A DNA stretch of 64,000 nt from Desulfovibrio mangrovi (lineage in GTDB: Bacteria; Desulfobacterota; Desulfovibrionia; Desulfovibrionales; Desulfovibrionaceae): NCBI RefSeq assembly GCF_026230175.1, contig NZ_CP104208.1:1488001-1552000 (forward strand), in the 5' to 3' direction. Shown here in pieces: positions 43,195 through 52,213 of this stretch (the first letter of the stretch is position 1; each line of letters starts with the position of its first letter). A program made the translations under genes and the position numbers. The notes under the pieces are model-generated. The model worked only from the letters and a program-made list of their open reading frames with translations. It had not been told where the DNA came from and ran no database searches.

Positions 43195-44463
43195 CTACCC
43201 GACAGAATATATACACTTACCATTCTTAAAAATTGAAATAGGGCCATCCTCAGAAACTTTTGCTGACACTCCATAAACAGAGGCCGCAAGCGCCGCAGTA
43301 GATCGTCCTCCGCCTCCAATCTCTCCTTTTGGAGACTTAGAAGTGTTAACTATAACATTAACATCAAGCAACTTTGTAAAACCTTTTTTTATCAACGTCA
43401 TACCATCAGTCGTAAGAATCCGCATCAACTCTCCAGAATCACAAACATCAATAACTGATTTTTTCTTCATATTTTTCAATATAACATCTAAAACGCCATT
43501 ACCACCATCTATATGCTTCTTGATGAACCCATCTTTTTTAATTTTCCCTAAATTTCTTGTAACAACAAAAACAGTTCCCCTTCTAATTTTCGACAGCGAA
43601 TACATCATTTTCCAAGGAGAAAAATCATTAGATACACCAAAACATCCATCTATCACCCTGTTATCAAAAATTCTCCACTTCCCTTTTCTATAAACAAACC
43701 TAGATTTATTACTTTTGAATATTTCAACCTCAGAAGAAGAGTTTACGCATATATAAAACAAACAATCCCTAACATTATCCATAACCTCTATAACACTTTG
43801 ACCAGTAAGTCTATCAAATACGTTTTTCCTATTTGCTACAACATTATAATATCCAACAACATCCAAGTTAGTGTCACAAACAAAAAACGAATCTACCCCA
43901 TCGACATACCTAAAAAACGAAGTATCTTTTACAACTTTCTCACTTATTCTAATTGTCTTAAGCTTATTTTTTTTATCTTTTAATATAAAAGACACAAACT
44001 TCGCATCAAAATCATAATTTTCATAATCGCCCAGAGGGCTATTCCCCCTCCGCACTACTACTCCAGCACGCACAGACTCTCCCTCATAACGCTCATAACT
44101 AAGCGTCTTCATACACTGTATCAAACTAAAAATATTTATAAAATTTTGAGATCCAGACAAGAATGTTGCTATCGCGACATCCATTGCATTATTTACCACC
44201 AATGAATTAAGATAATCCTTGTCAATTCCAGATGCTTCTTCAGGATTCATCTTTTTATAAACCTCCATCACCCTGAATATCACCCTCTTTTCTAGTTCAG
44301 AAAAACCCACAAGCCTTGAAAACTCAACATACCTACCGAACATGGGCAACCAGAACTTTTTAACACCTTCGCTTCCCCCCTCCCTTCTTACAACGCACTT
44401 ACAACCCAAAGCCACTTCTATATCTTCAAGAAGAGACCTAAACGCTCGAGAATCAACAGACAT
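43195..44463 (-). CDS. DAC-like (diadenylate-cyclase-fold) probable sensor protein
   Basis: 422 residues from ATG 44463 (GGGAG five bases upstream; the frame opens at 44496). The C-terminal 130 residues resemble the DisA/CdaA DAC fold: T-T-D-G-M-T-L-I-K-K (DGA position), E-I-G-G-G-G-R-S-T-A-A (RHR position) and A-K-V-S-E-D-G-P-I-S-I-F (SEE position). RHR is replaced by RST, so cyclase activity is doubtful; a ligand-binding role like the described DACNx sensor domains is more likely. The N-terminal part has L-S-Y-E-R-Y-E-G-E. It is the first gene of a two-gene operon with the KAP NTPase. Confidence 0.65.
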   Translation of the reverse strand: MSVDSRAFRSLLEDIEVALGCKCVVRREGGSEGVKKFWLPMFGRYVEFSRLVGFSELEKRVIFRVMEVYKKMNPEEASGIDKDYLNSLVVNNAMDVAIATFLSGSQNFINIFSLIQCMKTLSYERYEGESVRAGVVVRRGNSPLGDYENYDFDAKFVSFILKDKKNKLKTIRISEKVVKDTSFFRYVDGVDSFFVCDTNLDVVGYYNVVANRKNVFDRLTGQSVIEVMDNVRDCLFYICVNSSSEVEIFKSNKSRFVYRKGKWRIFDNRVIDGCFGVSNDFSPWKMMYSLSKIRRGTVFVVTRNLGKIKKDGFIKKHIDGGNGVLDVILKNMKKKSVIDVCDSGELMRILTTDGMTLIKKGFTKLLDVNVIVNTSKSPKGEIGGGGRSTAALAASVYGVSAKVSEDGPISIFKNGKCIYSVG

Positions 44464-44631
44464 AAGAACTCCCAACTCAATAAAATTACTCAGCACTCTT
44501 CCCCACTACACCTAAACCGCTGCGCATTCACATCACTGCGCTTACCCTTCAAATACCGACCATTGGCTGCGTTCTCTGCTTGGCCGTAGCACAGAACTTT
44601 ATCGAACGCGCGAACGGCAGCACTCAAACAG

Positions 44632-46833
44632 CTAAGCGACCTGCGCCACCATCTCGCTTCCAAAATCTGCATATCCTTCATCAACCATTTCGCAGGTCAC
44701 ACACTGCCTACCCTGCAACACTGAGCAGACTGCCGTATTCACAAGGTCACGGGCAAAATCCCGAGATTCTCCACATTGATACATATCTTGCAGAACCTTG
44801 TGCAGCTTTGCATGGGCAATGGTAGCAGAGGTAACGCTATCAAACTCTTCTTGCGACAACCCACTTTGCATTACAACATCCAAATACTCTTCTTTCAGCA
44901 CCTGGAACATCTGCACGGCATCATCTTCTACAAACGCATCAAGCGTCTTCTTTGCAATAACCCCACTCACAAAGGCACCAGTCATAGCCCCGAGAACGGG
45001 GATCGGAATCAATGCCTGGCCAATAGCAGTCCCCACCAACGACGTGGCGCCAACCGCTGAATTCTTCATAAGCTGCTTTTTAGAAATCTTTCCGCGAAGA
45101 GCACGAACAATGTCCGGCCCAAAAACAATCACCCCAACTACACCACCGGCAATAACAGCCCTTCCGGTCACAGCGCGAAGACCAAAAAACTCACCTACGG
45201 AAGTCTTCGCAAGACTAGACTCACTAATCGACCGGGCCATTCCATCACTCAATTTTGCAATCGGATTATTAATACCTTTGAAACCAGCGCGAATACCATC
45301 TTTGGTGAAATTTTTGACAAACACGTTCGCAAACTGCTTACGGGAAAGCTGCATTGTCAGAGTGTAAACCAACACCCCCTTACCCATAGTGCTCAGCGTA
45401 ACCCCAATACTTGTCTTGGCCGCCTCCTTAACATCCTTGCCCTGCCAAACACACGTAGCAAAAACAATCGCGCCGGATATTCCCCCCGCCATGGAAGACG
45501 AAACAACCCCCGTTGCCATATCAACCGCAAGGCTCTCCAACGTACCAGCCTTGCCGATGTTACAAGCCTGATTATACGTAAACCAACCTTTCTTCACATA
45601 CTTAGCCGCAGGTGTGCCAGCCGGAGCATTCGGCACCTGCCCGCTATCAATTCGCTTCTGCATGCAGGCAAGTGCCTGTTGATACTGATCTCGCGCAACC
45701 TCAATTGGCATCATCGTACCGTCAGGATTCAAGTACACGGCCTGCTTATGAACAAAAGCAGCGCCTATGCTTTCATTTGCAGTCTTGTAGTATTTTGCCT
45801 GCGTAGCCACCCCATCAACAATGCGGTCAGCGCCTCCCTTAACTTGCCTACCGGTACTGTCGAGTTGCTGTCCGGCATTAACAACCTGCCTGCCGACAAG
45901 CCTATCCATTGCAGTGTTCCCATACTCAGCCGAATACCCATGCCCCCTAGAACCATCCATGTGCCCCTTAATTTCAGCATAATTATCCTGAAACTTCACA
46001 GCAGCACCGAGCACCCCAGAAATCTCTGAAGCTGTCTTCACACTCGCAACAACCTGCTCACTCTGAAATTGTTCATCAATTTCATCACAGTTATCGTCTT
46101 CATAAACAACATTGCCATCATACAAAACCTTGGGAACCGAGCTATCTTTCACACACGCAATGATTTTGCCAACAGACTCCAAAGAAAGAGTCGTCATACC
46201 ATTTTTAAGCTCAACAACCTTTTTCTCATCAGAATCATGAGCTATGAAATTAACTTTTATCTTCGATTTATCTAAAGAATAATCAACTACGCCAGCAAAC
46301 GGAACGTGCACATCATACGAGTTCCAACCCCCATCACTTTTTTTGCTTCCTTGAACACTCACATACAATCCATCTCTTGTTATCACCGTTCCATACTCTC
46401 TAACCTCATTAAAGTCAGAACTTGGAATTGCAGAAAAATAATAAACTTCTATTTCATTAGCAGACTTGTTAAAGAAATTGAGAAATGCATTCAATCTGCC
46501 ATATGGCAAGTTGCCTTCTTCACCCTTAAAAATATATCCATTCCTATTATTCGCATCAACAATTCCAGAATCTTCTACAAATCGGCTGACAATTCTATCT
46601 ATTTCATAAGTAGAAAGAGGATCTGAAGCTTTCTTTTTCCATTTCTTTATTTTGCTCTTTTCATGAAGATGAGCCCAAATACACAAGACAAAGAACGCCC
46701 CCAACACAGGAAGAGCTATTTTCCAATACAAATATGTAACCCAAATAGTTACGCCGATTATCGCAGCACCAAGTGCATATCTCCAGAGGTAAGCAGCAAG
46801 AGCAAGCCCAATTACGATCAAGAGAATGTTCAT
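44632..46833 (-). CDS. Large membrane protein of an uncharacterised family
   Basis: 733 residues. Two TM helices lie at about 3-50. A soluble part contains D-R-I-V-D-G-V, K-Y-Y-K-T-A, N-P-D-G-T-M-M-P-I-E-V and Y-N-Q-A-C-N-I-G-K-A-G-T. More glycine-rich hydrophobic segments follow (about 455-640: S-M-A-G-G-I-S-G-A-I-V-F-A; A-V-I-A-G-G-V-V-G-V-I-V-F-G), ending in a helical cytoplasmic tail. I recall this motif set from unnamed proteins in other bacteria, but I know no function. It is the longest cargo gene and lies 168 bp upstream of the DAC-like gene on the same strand. GGTGA precedes the ATG. Confidence 0.65.
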   Translation of the reverse strand: MNILLIVIGLALAAYLWRYALGAAIIGVTIWVTYLYWKIALPVLGAFFVLCIWAHLHEKSKIKKWKKKASDPLSTYEIDRIVSRFVEDSGIVDANNRNGYIFKGEEGNLPYGRLNAFLNFFNKSANEIEVYYFSAIPSSDFNEVREYGTVITRDGLYVSVQGSKKSDGGWNSYDVHVPFAGVVDYSLDKSKIKVNFIAHDSDEKKVVELKNGMTTLSLESVGKIIACVKDSSVPKVLYDGNVVYEDDNCDEIDEQFQSEQVVASVKTASEISGVLGAAVKFQDNYAEIKGHMDGSRGHGYSAEYGNTAMDRLVGRQVVNAGQQLDSTGRQVKGGADRIVDGVATQAKYYKTANESIGAAFVHKQAVYLNPDGTMMPIEVARDQYQQALACMQKRIDSGQVPNAPAGTPAAKYVKKGWFTYNQACNIGKAGTLESLAVDMATGVVSSSMAGGISGAIVFATCVWQGKDVKEAAKTSIGVTLSTMGKGVLVYTLTMQLSRKQFANVFVKNFTKDGIRAGFKGINNPIAKLSDGMARSISESSLAKTSVGEFFGLRAVTGRAVIAGGVVGVIVFGPDIVRALRGKISKKQLMKNSAVGATSLVGTAIGQALIPIPVLGAMTGAFVSGVIAKKTLDAFVEDDAVQMFQVLKEEYLDVVMQSGLSQEEFDSVTSATIAHAKLHKVLQDMYQCGESRDFARDLVNTAVCSVLQGRQCVTCEMVDEGYADFGSEMVAQVA

Positions 46834-47033
46834 AGCATCACCGCACAGTTAGTATGAAAAACGCACTCACAAAAAATGAAGCCACACCCCAACCCACCGC
46901 ACTCACTAGGACTTTTACACCTACCAATGCATTCACACCTACGCCATAGAGCATTCACTTGCAATTAGGTATTCGATATTTGAGATGGAAAGATTGCGTA
47001 GACAGAGCCGAAGCAACCAGAGGGCAAAAAAAA

Positions 47034-47067
47034 GGCCCCCGCCACATTCCGTGACGGGGGCTTTTCA
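47034..47067. terminator. Terminator between the 102-aa gene and the 733-aa gene
   Basis: AAGGCCCCCGCCAC / GTGACGGGGGCTTTT stem with T/A tracts on both sides. Confidence 0.8.
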
Positions 47068-47075
47068 TTTCCCTT

Positions 47076-47384
47076 TCACTGCCTCCCCACCCTAAACCTT
47101 CCCTCCCGCACCTCCACATAGCCATGGGCAACAAGCCATGCCACGCTTCGGTATGGCAAAAGGCCGCCGCCAAGCTGCAGCTGCAGGCGGATCAGGCGGG
47201 AGTATCGGGTCAGCACCATCTGCACCCACCGCTGATGGGCCAGCTCCTCACGTGTTTCGCGGTAGCGCTTTTCATGCTGCACCACCACATCCGGCCCAGC
47301 GGATGCCTCCGCAAGCTGCACGCGCACGCCACGGCACGCCAGCTCATACACGGGGTCAAAGAATCTGCATACGCGGTTATCCAT
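47076..47384 (-). CDS. Small phage-type hypothetical protein
   Basis: 102 residues, GC-rich and arginine-rich, with codon use like phage genes rather than the AT-rich cargo. A helical centre contains E-K-R-Y-R-E-T-R-E-E-L-A-H-Q-R. Unrecognised. It is flanked by terminators on both sides, so it is its own transcript. Confidence 0.45.
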   Translation of the reverse strand: MDNRVCRFFDPVYELACRGVRVQLAEASAGPDVVVQHEKRYRETREELAHQRWVQMVLTRYSRLIRLQLQLGGGLLPYRSVAWLVAHGYVEVREGRFRVGRQ

Positions 47385-47444
47385 TCCGCCAGCATCGCAC
47401 AGGCCAGAGAATCAGGGAACATAACGCAGAGTGAGTTGCGCATG

Positions 47445-47475
47445 AAAAAAGCCCCAGCTTAGGCGGGGGCTTTTT
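47445..47475. terminator. Terminator of the 47485 gene
   Basis: GCCCC / GGGGC stem with a 10-base loop and T6 on the minus strand. Confidence 0.65.
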
Positions 47476-47484
47476 ATGCATCAT

Positions 47485-48561
47485 CTACTGCTGCTCATAG
47501 CGAATCTTAAATGCTCCCAAAGAGAACACCTTTTCAACACTCGCAGCAGCCAACGATCCAGCACACTTCACTTCCCCTAAGCAGCGCCTGGAGGCATCGG
47601 CTACCAGCTTTAAACGAGCAACTCTATGTTCATCAAACAGAGAGCTGTCACTGCGATATAAGTCTCGCAGCAATCGCAGCATGGACTCAAGGCGGTTCCT
47701 CTTCTTGCGCGCATCCAGCTTGTCAGATGCCATTATCCCCTCAAGACGCACAATGGACATATCCAGAACCTGCTGCTTTTCTAACGCCCCCATCACGGCA
47801 GAGGAAGCCGCAACACCTTCACCTATTGCATTTACCAGCATTATGGACTGATGAATCTCAAGCGGAAGCGAAATGGGCAAGTCGGTGTAGGCCTTACCAC
47901 TATCCAGGGCAGAATCGATGAGAAAATGAAATGCCAGACCGGCAGAAATGGAAACCGAGGCCAATGACAAGGCCGCATCAGCCTTAATGACAGACTTATC
48001 CCAGAAGGAATGATGATCTTCAGGAAGATAAAAATATACAATATCAATCAAATCCAAAAAGGAAAGCGTTGCGCATTCTACCAACACTCCGGCGAACATA
48101 GAATGGGTCAGAATTGAACGATGCGCTCCCAATCCGGCTAAAGCCAAATCAAGGTCGGGAATCCCCCCATCTCCATCAAGCCCACCTGAACCAGCATAAA
48201 AACCAAGCACCGCAACAGCAACGTGAACAGCCCCTTGCTTAGGATCGCTCGCCACAATCTGGCGCAGGGCATTCGCCCCCTTTGCAACCTCGCCAGCTTT
48301 ATCCCCCACTGTCAGTGCAGACTGCTTCACATATCTCAAAAACTCTTTGTTGTATGCGCTTTGAGCCGCCTCCAAGGCCACTCCGTATACCCCAGAAACA
48401 ATCTTGGCCGGCAATACAGCCAAGCCAAACAACCGCCGCGTTGCAGCAAGCCGTAAAGCCTCAGCGGTACGCACCGCCCAGGGGCCCAGTTCTTTTGCAG
48501 GAAGGCTCCCCAAGCCAACACGCAACTCTTCAATAATCTGCTTTCTGTCATCAGGTGTCAT
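47485..48561 (-). CDS. Membrane protein with G-D-G-G-I-P-D-L-D and H-R-S-x-L-T-H-S motifs
   Basis: 358 residues from ATG 48561 (AGGGAG eight bases upstream; the frame opens at 48591). Conserved-looking polar motifs in hydrophobic surroundings are G-D-G-G-I-P-D-L-D-L and A-H-R-S-I-L-T-H-S. They resemble the metal-ligand pattern of membrane-bound hydrolases of the YdjM/DUF457 type (P-D-x-D and H-R-x-x-T-H-S). The C-terminal third is a basic helix (D-A-R-K-K-R-N-R-L-E-S-M). No family was confirmed. It stands alone between terminators, suggesting a defence cargo unit. Confidence 0.6.
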   Translation of the reverse strand: MTPDDRKQIIEELRVGLGSLPAKELGPWAVRTAEALRLAATRRLFGLAVLPAKIVSGVYGVALEAAQSAYNKEFLRYVKQSALTVGDKAGEVAKGANALRQIVASDPKQGAVHVAVAVLGFYAGSGGLDGDGGIPDLDLALAGLGAHRSILTHSMFAGVLVECATLSFLDLIDIVYFYLPEDHHSFWDKSVIKADAALSLASVSISAGLAFHFLIDSALDSGKAYTDLPISLPLEIHQSIMLVNAIGEGVAASSAVMGALEKQQVLDMSIVRLEGIMASDKLDARKKRNRLESMLRLLRDLYRSDSSLFDEHRVARLKLVADASRRCLGEVKCAGSLAAASVEKVFSLGAFKIRYEQQ

Positions 48562-48633
48562 CAAACATACTCCCTGCAAAAACGGCATCAATGAATAGCT
48601 ATCTACCCATATCCCATTGCGAAATATGGGGCA

Positions 48634-48675
48634 ATTAGAAGCCCCCGAAACCGTTATGGTCTCGGGGGCTTCTAA
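48634..48675. terminator. Terminator with 14-bp perfect stem
   Basis: TTAGAAGCCCCCGA / TCGGGGGCTTCTAA with a 14-base loop. It follows the 48693 gene. Confidence 0.8.
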
Positions 48676-48692
48676 TTTTGTTACTCCAAAAC

Positions 48693-49136
48693 TTACCGAG
48701 TCAACTTCTCAACCCTTTCCAAATACTCTTCCAGCGCGTCCAAACGGCTTGTCATGCCACTCACATTCCGCTTCACACACAAAGAAAGCGCTTTGTCATA
48801 CAACTCCTCAAAGGCTCGCGCCTTCTTGGCCATAGCACGCACCTTTGCCCCGGCAATGAGCCAGTCTTCTCTCAATTCTTCATCCGAAAAATGAATTGCC
48901 GGATGCTGCGCATTCACATCCCTTGCCACCTCAGACACCTTGCCTACGGATACAGCAGGCACTTTTTTGCTCGCCTCGCGCACCTGCACACCATCCACAA
49001 ACACCAGCATGGCAAGCATAGGCCGCACATGCTCCGGCAGAACGGGGTGATCCAGATACCCCGTCCACATATCGGCTAGCTCCTTAATCGTCTTGTCCGT
49101 CGCCCCGACACTAACAGCTACATCCAACCGGCTCAT
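48693..49136 (-). CDS. Phage-type hypothetical protein beside the candidate origin
   Basis: 147 residues, helical and soluble. It ends with a leucine-zipper-like segment (S-R-L-D-A-L-E-E-Y-L-E-R-V-E). No motif is recognised. It reads away from the candidate origin and its ATG is preceded by GAAGGAG. A replication-accessory or cnr-like role is conceivable by position only. Confidence 0.5.
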   Translation of the reverse strand: MSRLDVAVSVGATDKTIKELADMWTGYLDHPVLPEHVRPMLAMLVFVDGVQVREASKKVPAVSVGKVSEVARDVNAQHPAIHFSDEELREDWLIAGAKVRAMAKKARAFEELYDKALSLCVKRNVSGMTSRLDALEEYLERVEKLTR

Positions 49137-49165
49137 ACAGTCTCCTTCTTCACTCAGGGGGTACC

Positions 49166-49451
49166 CCCCCCTTGCATATATGGTTACATTTCAATTTTTA
49201 GCCATTTTTTGCGCAATAACACGCTATAATAAATAACTATTTTATGTGGCAGAAAAAAGGTCACATTTTGGGCACAAAAAGTTACACATCTATAATTTCA
49301 GCAGGTTACAAAACCACATTTTTGCCACAAATTTTTGCCACATGTGACCTTTTGTACCCCAAAAAAGGTCACACTTTTTATCGATAAATTTCAAGTGATT
49401 AAGTATCATTTTTAGGGTGTGTAACTTTTGTAACCATGTATGCAAGGGGGG
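49166..49451. other. Candidate replication origin with iterons and a 23-bp inverted repeat
   Basis: The gene-free 384 bp between 49137 and 49520 are bracketed by an inverted repeat at 49166-49188 and 49429-49451 (22 of 23 match). Inside are AAAAGGTCACA-type repeats (near 49257, 49347 inverted, 49367), GTTACA-type repeats and long AT-rich blocks. It lies right after the frameshifted replication protein, as P4 ori does near alpha. Function inferred. Confidence 0.6.
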
Positions 49452-49520
49452 TCTCTTAGAGAATCGGCCATTTTTTTACGCGCGCACATACACACGCGTA
49501 TAGCGTGTTAAATCAATACA

Positions 49521-50177
49521 TTAAACCTCAAACCACCAATATTTGGCACTTTCCCCTGTCCAACGGCTTCTATAGCTCTTGTTCTTATCCACAAAAGCAT
49601 GCCTGCGGGATGTGACCAGATGCCGTTTCAGGAGAGGGATGTCAGGAACAGACAGACCGCCATCCTTGCATGCGGCTGCGAATTCCTTGAGGTGAAGGAT
49701 GATCTTGGTTTCATCCTTGGAGTGGTTCAGCCAGCCATGCTTGCGGGTACGGCTGTCGCTGTTCAGGTAATGGAAGCTTTCCCAGAAATCCTCCACAAGG
49801 GGATGATCTCCGGCAAGCAGGGCCTCGCGCTGGCTTGCCCGTTCCAGCAGGTAATCCCCCAGCCTGTCTATCCGCTCCCTGGTCATTTGCGGAAACAGAA
49901 TGTAAAGAGCTTCTCCGGCTGCAGCAACCTGCGCGTGGTTCTTGATGACGCGCTCACTTTTCAAATGCGGGGTGAACCGCGCCTCAAACTTGTCAAACGC
50001 AGCAAAATACGTCTCAAGTATCTGCCTCTCTGCCTTCAGGGCCTTTCGCAGCATCCCGCCTACCTCTTCTGCGGTCTGCCGCTCAAACCAGCGCGCCAGC
50101 TCTCTTGTTCCGGCTCCGTGATGCTGCTTGTCGGCATGGCAATGCACAATGCGCTCAAGCAAGGCATCGGACGCCTC
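49521..50177 (-). pseudogene. C-terminal part of the replication protein (shifted frame)
   Basis: 218 codons. The first residues E-A-S-D-A-L-L-E-R-I-V-H-C continue the upstream protein's G-S-V-V-I-A-Q-N-A-E in the normal family order, so it is the tail of the same gene. The frame differs by one base; adding a base within 50178-50180 restores a single reading frame of about 897 codons. Confidence 0.8.
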
Positions 50178-52213
50178 AACTCCGCGTTCTGCGCAATAAC
50201 CACAGAGCCCTGAAACAGGCTTTCCTCAATCTCGTTACCGCGGGTAGGCACCCCCACCGTGCCTGTGGCGCGTCCATTGTAATAAGGCTTGAACTCATCA
50301 AAGTTGAACTGGCGCACCCGCCCGTCCCTGCTGCCGGAATCGCGGTCAGACTCAATGATGACAAGGGGAAGATTGGAGAGCTGGCTCAGCGCACGGCGGC
50401 GGCCTGCAGGACTGGATTTGAGCAGGTCAAAGCCCTCATACCCGTCACGGCCAAAGCACTTCCAGAGGAATTCAAGCACAGTGGACTTGCCCGCCCCGGG
50501 CTCGCCGGTCAGTTCAAAGAACGGATATGACTTCTGGGCTTCGCGTATCTGCTGCGCAAACAGCGACCCAAGCCAGAAGCTCAGCAGGGCAAGCCCCTGC
50601 CAGTGGAACACGCGCACATAGTTATCCAGCCAGTCCGGAGAGAACCTGCCGTCTGTCTGAATATGCATGCTTTGCAAATGCGGCCGCACCCCGTGCTTGC
50701 CGATACGAAAAAAGCCTTCGTCGTTCAGCGGAATCTCTTTGCCCTTGTAGTATGCAGACTTGTCGAACACATACGCATCCAGCGACTTCACATAGCCCAG
50801 ATACTGCGTGCGCCGTATGCTCTTCTGCTGGGCGATATCCAGCCAGCGCTTGCGCAGGTACAGAAAATCGCCGTTCGTGCCGGAAAAGTCTGAGCCTGCC
50901 GTCTTGTTGATGAGAGCGGATGAGAACGTAAGCCCCGAGAGCAGGCAGGAACCTTCCATCGGCACAATCTGCGATGCACCGCTTGGAAAGGTAATACGGA
51001 ACACATAAAACTGGCTGGTTTCAACAAGGTCATCCGCCTCATGGTAGAGGCATTCGGGATAGACGTTGGCAATCTGGTCCAGATCCGCATGCTGCAGGAA
51101 CATATCCCAGCCGCGCGGTGATTCCAGAATGGCGCGGCGCAGGGCTGCTATGCTTTCCTTTTCCGCGCCGTCCGCATCGCCGCCCTCTTCTTCCGCCTTG
51201 TTCCGGCGGGTAATGGCGGCCGTTTCCAAGGCTTCGGAAAGCTTCTGGCCAGCCTCCACGCGGTAGAGGTGGTTCTCAAAGTCTATGATGAAATACTTGG
51301 ATTCGTGCCGCACGTAATAGTGATAGGCCTTTTCGTTGGCAGACTCCGCCATGAACAGGCGGCCGTAGTACATGCAGTCGCTGATGAACTTGTCCGTTAT
51401 CCTGCCGGCGCGGTACAGGTCGTCCCAGTCCTGCTTCCCGGGCAGGCGGCAGACCTCGCAGCGCTCTTGCAGCACCTGCAGCTTTGCGGCGTGGCGTTTG
51501 GTGTAATCGGCTCCGGCCTTGTCACCGTCCAGCGCCAGCACCCAGCGCACCTTCTTGTCCTTGTGCGCCTCTATGAACGCATCGGGAAAGTTCGAGCTGG
51601 AAAGCGCGGCCACGGCCTTGATGCCAGCGTGATACAGCGCAATGGCGTGAAAGATGCCTTCCACAATGAACACGCGGTCGCCCTTTTCTATGGTCAGCGT
51701 GGGCGGGGCCCAGACCATGCCCTTGTAGTCGCCGTTAAAACGCGCCTTGCCTTTGTTCTGGGCATCGGCAAGGGGCTTGATAAGCCGCTGCCAGTAGACA
51801 TTCTTCTCCTTGTCCAGAAAGAAGCGCACCGTGGGCGTGAAGTAGCTGGAATGCGGGTACTGATACGTGCCCTGGTCATACCATCCGCGGATCCTGGAAA
51901 GGTCGAAGCCGCGGTTCATGCCCAGATACACGTTGGCCGTGCGGTCCGGCTCCTCGTCGGTGGGCGGATAGCGGTCTACGAAATTCTCGAAAAGCTCCGG
52001 CAGCAGATCGCGCACCGGCTCTTCCCACGCGCACTTGTTCAGCCGGCTGCACTTGAGCACCCACGGCTTTTCCACACTGACAAACAGCTCCCTGCTTCCG
52101 CACCCGGGGCAGGGGCCACCGCGAAGGTAAGCCCCTTTCTCCTGCAACTGAAAACGCGCGTCTGCCTTAAGCGCCTGCACAATGTCGCGTGCGGGAATTT
52201 CGTATCCGCTCAT
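50060..52213 (-). CDS. P4 alpha-like primase/helicase, N-terminal 717 residues (frameshifted)
   Basis: Zinc-binding CPGCG (residues about 35-39) with C-S-R-L-N-K-C, a Toprim domain (V-F-I-V-E-G-I-F-H-A and L-A-L-D-G-D-K-A-G), and a C-terminal helicase with E-L-T-G-E-P-G-A-G-K-S-T (Walker A) and L-V-I-I-E-S-D-R-D (Walker B). It would make primers and unwind the element's own DNA. True homology ends near residue 678; the last 39 residues are out of frame. The start overlaps the preceding gene stop. Without the C-terminal part it may be inactive. Confidence 0.8.
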   Translation of the reverse strand: MSGYEIPARDIVQALKADARFQLQEKGAYLRGGPCPGCGSRELFVSVEKPWVLKCSRLNKCAWEEPVRDLLPELFENFVDRYPPTDEEPDRTANVYLGMNRGFDLSRIRGWYDQGTYQYPHSSYFTPTVRFFLDKEKNVYWQRLIKPLADAQNKGKARFNGDYKGMVWAPPTLTIEKGDRVFIVEGIFHAIALYHAGIKAVAALSSSNFPDAFIEAHKDKKVRWVLALDGDKAGADYTKRHAAKLQVLQERCEVCRLPGKQDWDDLYRAGRITDKFISDCMYYGRLFMAESANEKAYHYYVRHESKYFIIDFENHLYRVEAGQKLSEALETAAITRRNKAEEEGGDADGAEKESIAALRRAILESPRGWDMFLQHADLDQIANVYPECLYHEADDLVETSQFYVFRITFPSGASQIVPMEGSCLLSGLTFSSALINKTAGSDFSGTNGDFLYLRKRWLDIAQQKSIRRTQYLGYVKSLDAYVFDKSAYYKGKEIPLNDEGFFRIGKHGVRPHLQSMHIQTDGRFSPDWLDNYVRVFHWQGLALLSFWLGSLFAQQIREAQKSYPFFELTGEPGAGKSTVLEFLWKCFGRDGYEGFDLLKSSPAGRRRALSQLSNLPLVIIESDRDSGSRDGRVRQFNFDEFKPYYNGRATGTVGVPTRGNEIEESLFQGSVVIAQNAELRRPMPCLSALCIAMPTSSITEPEQESWRAGLSGRPQKR

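Noticed and set aside
44490-44684. 64-codon minus-strand frame between the 733-aa gene and the DAC-like gene
   Set aside because: Overlaps the end of the 733-aa gene, has no clear ribosome site and no recognisable motif. Possibly a remnant but not supportable as a gene.
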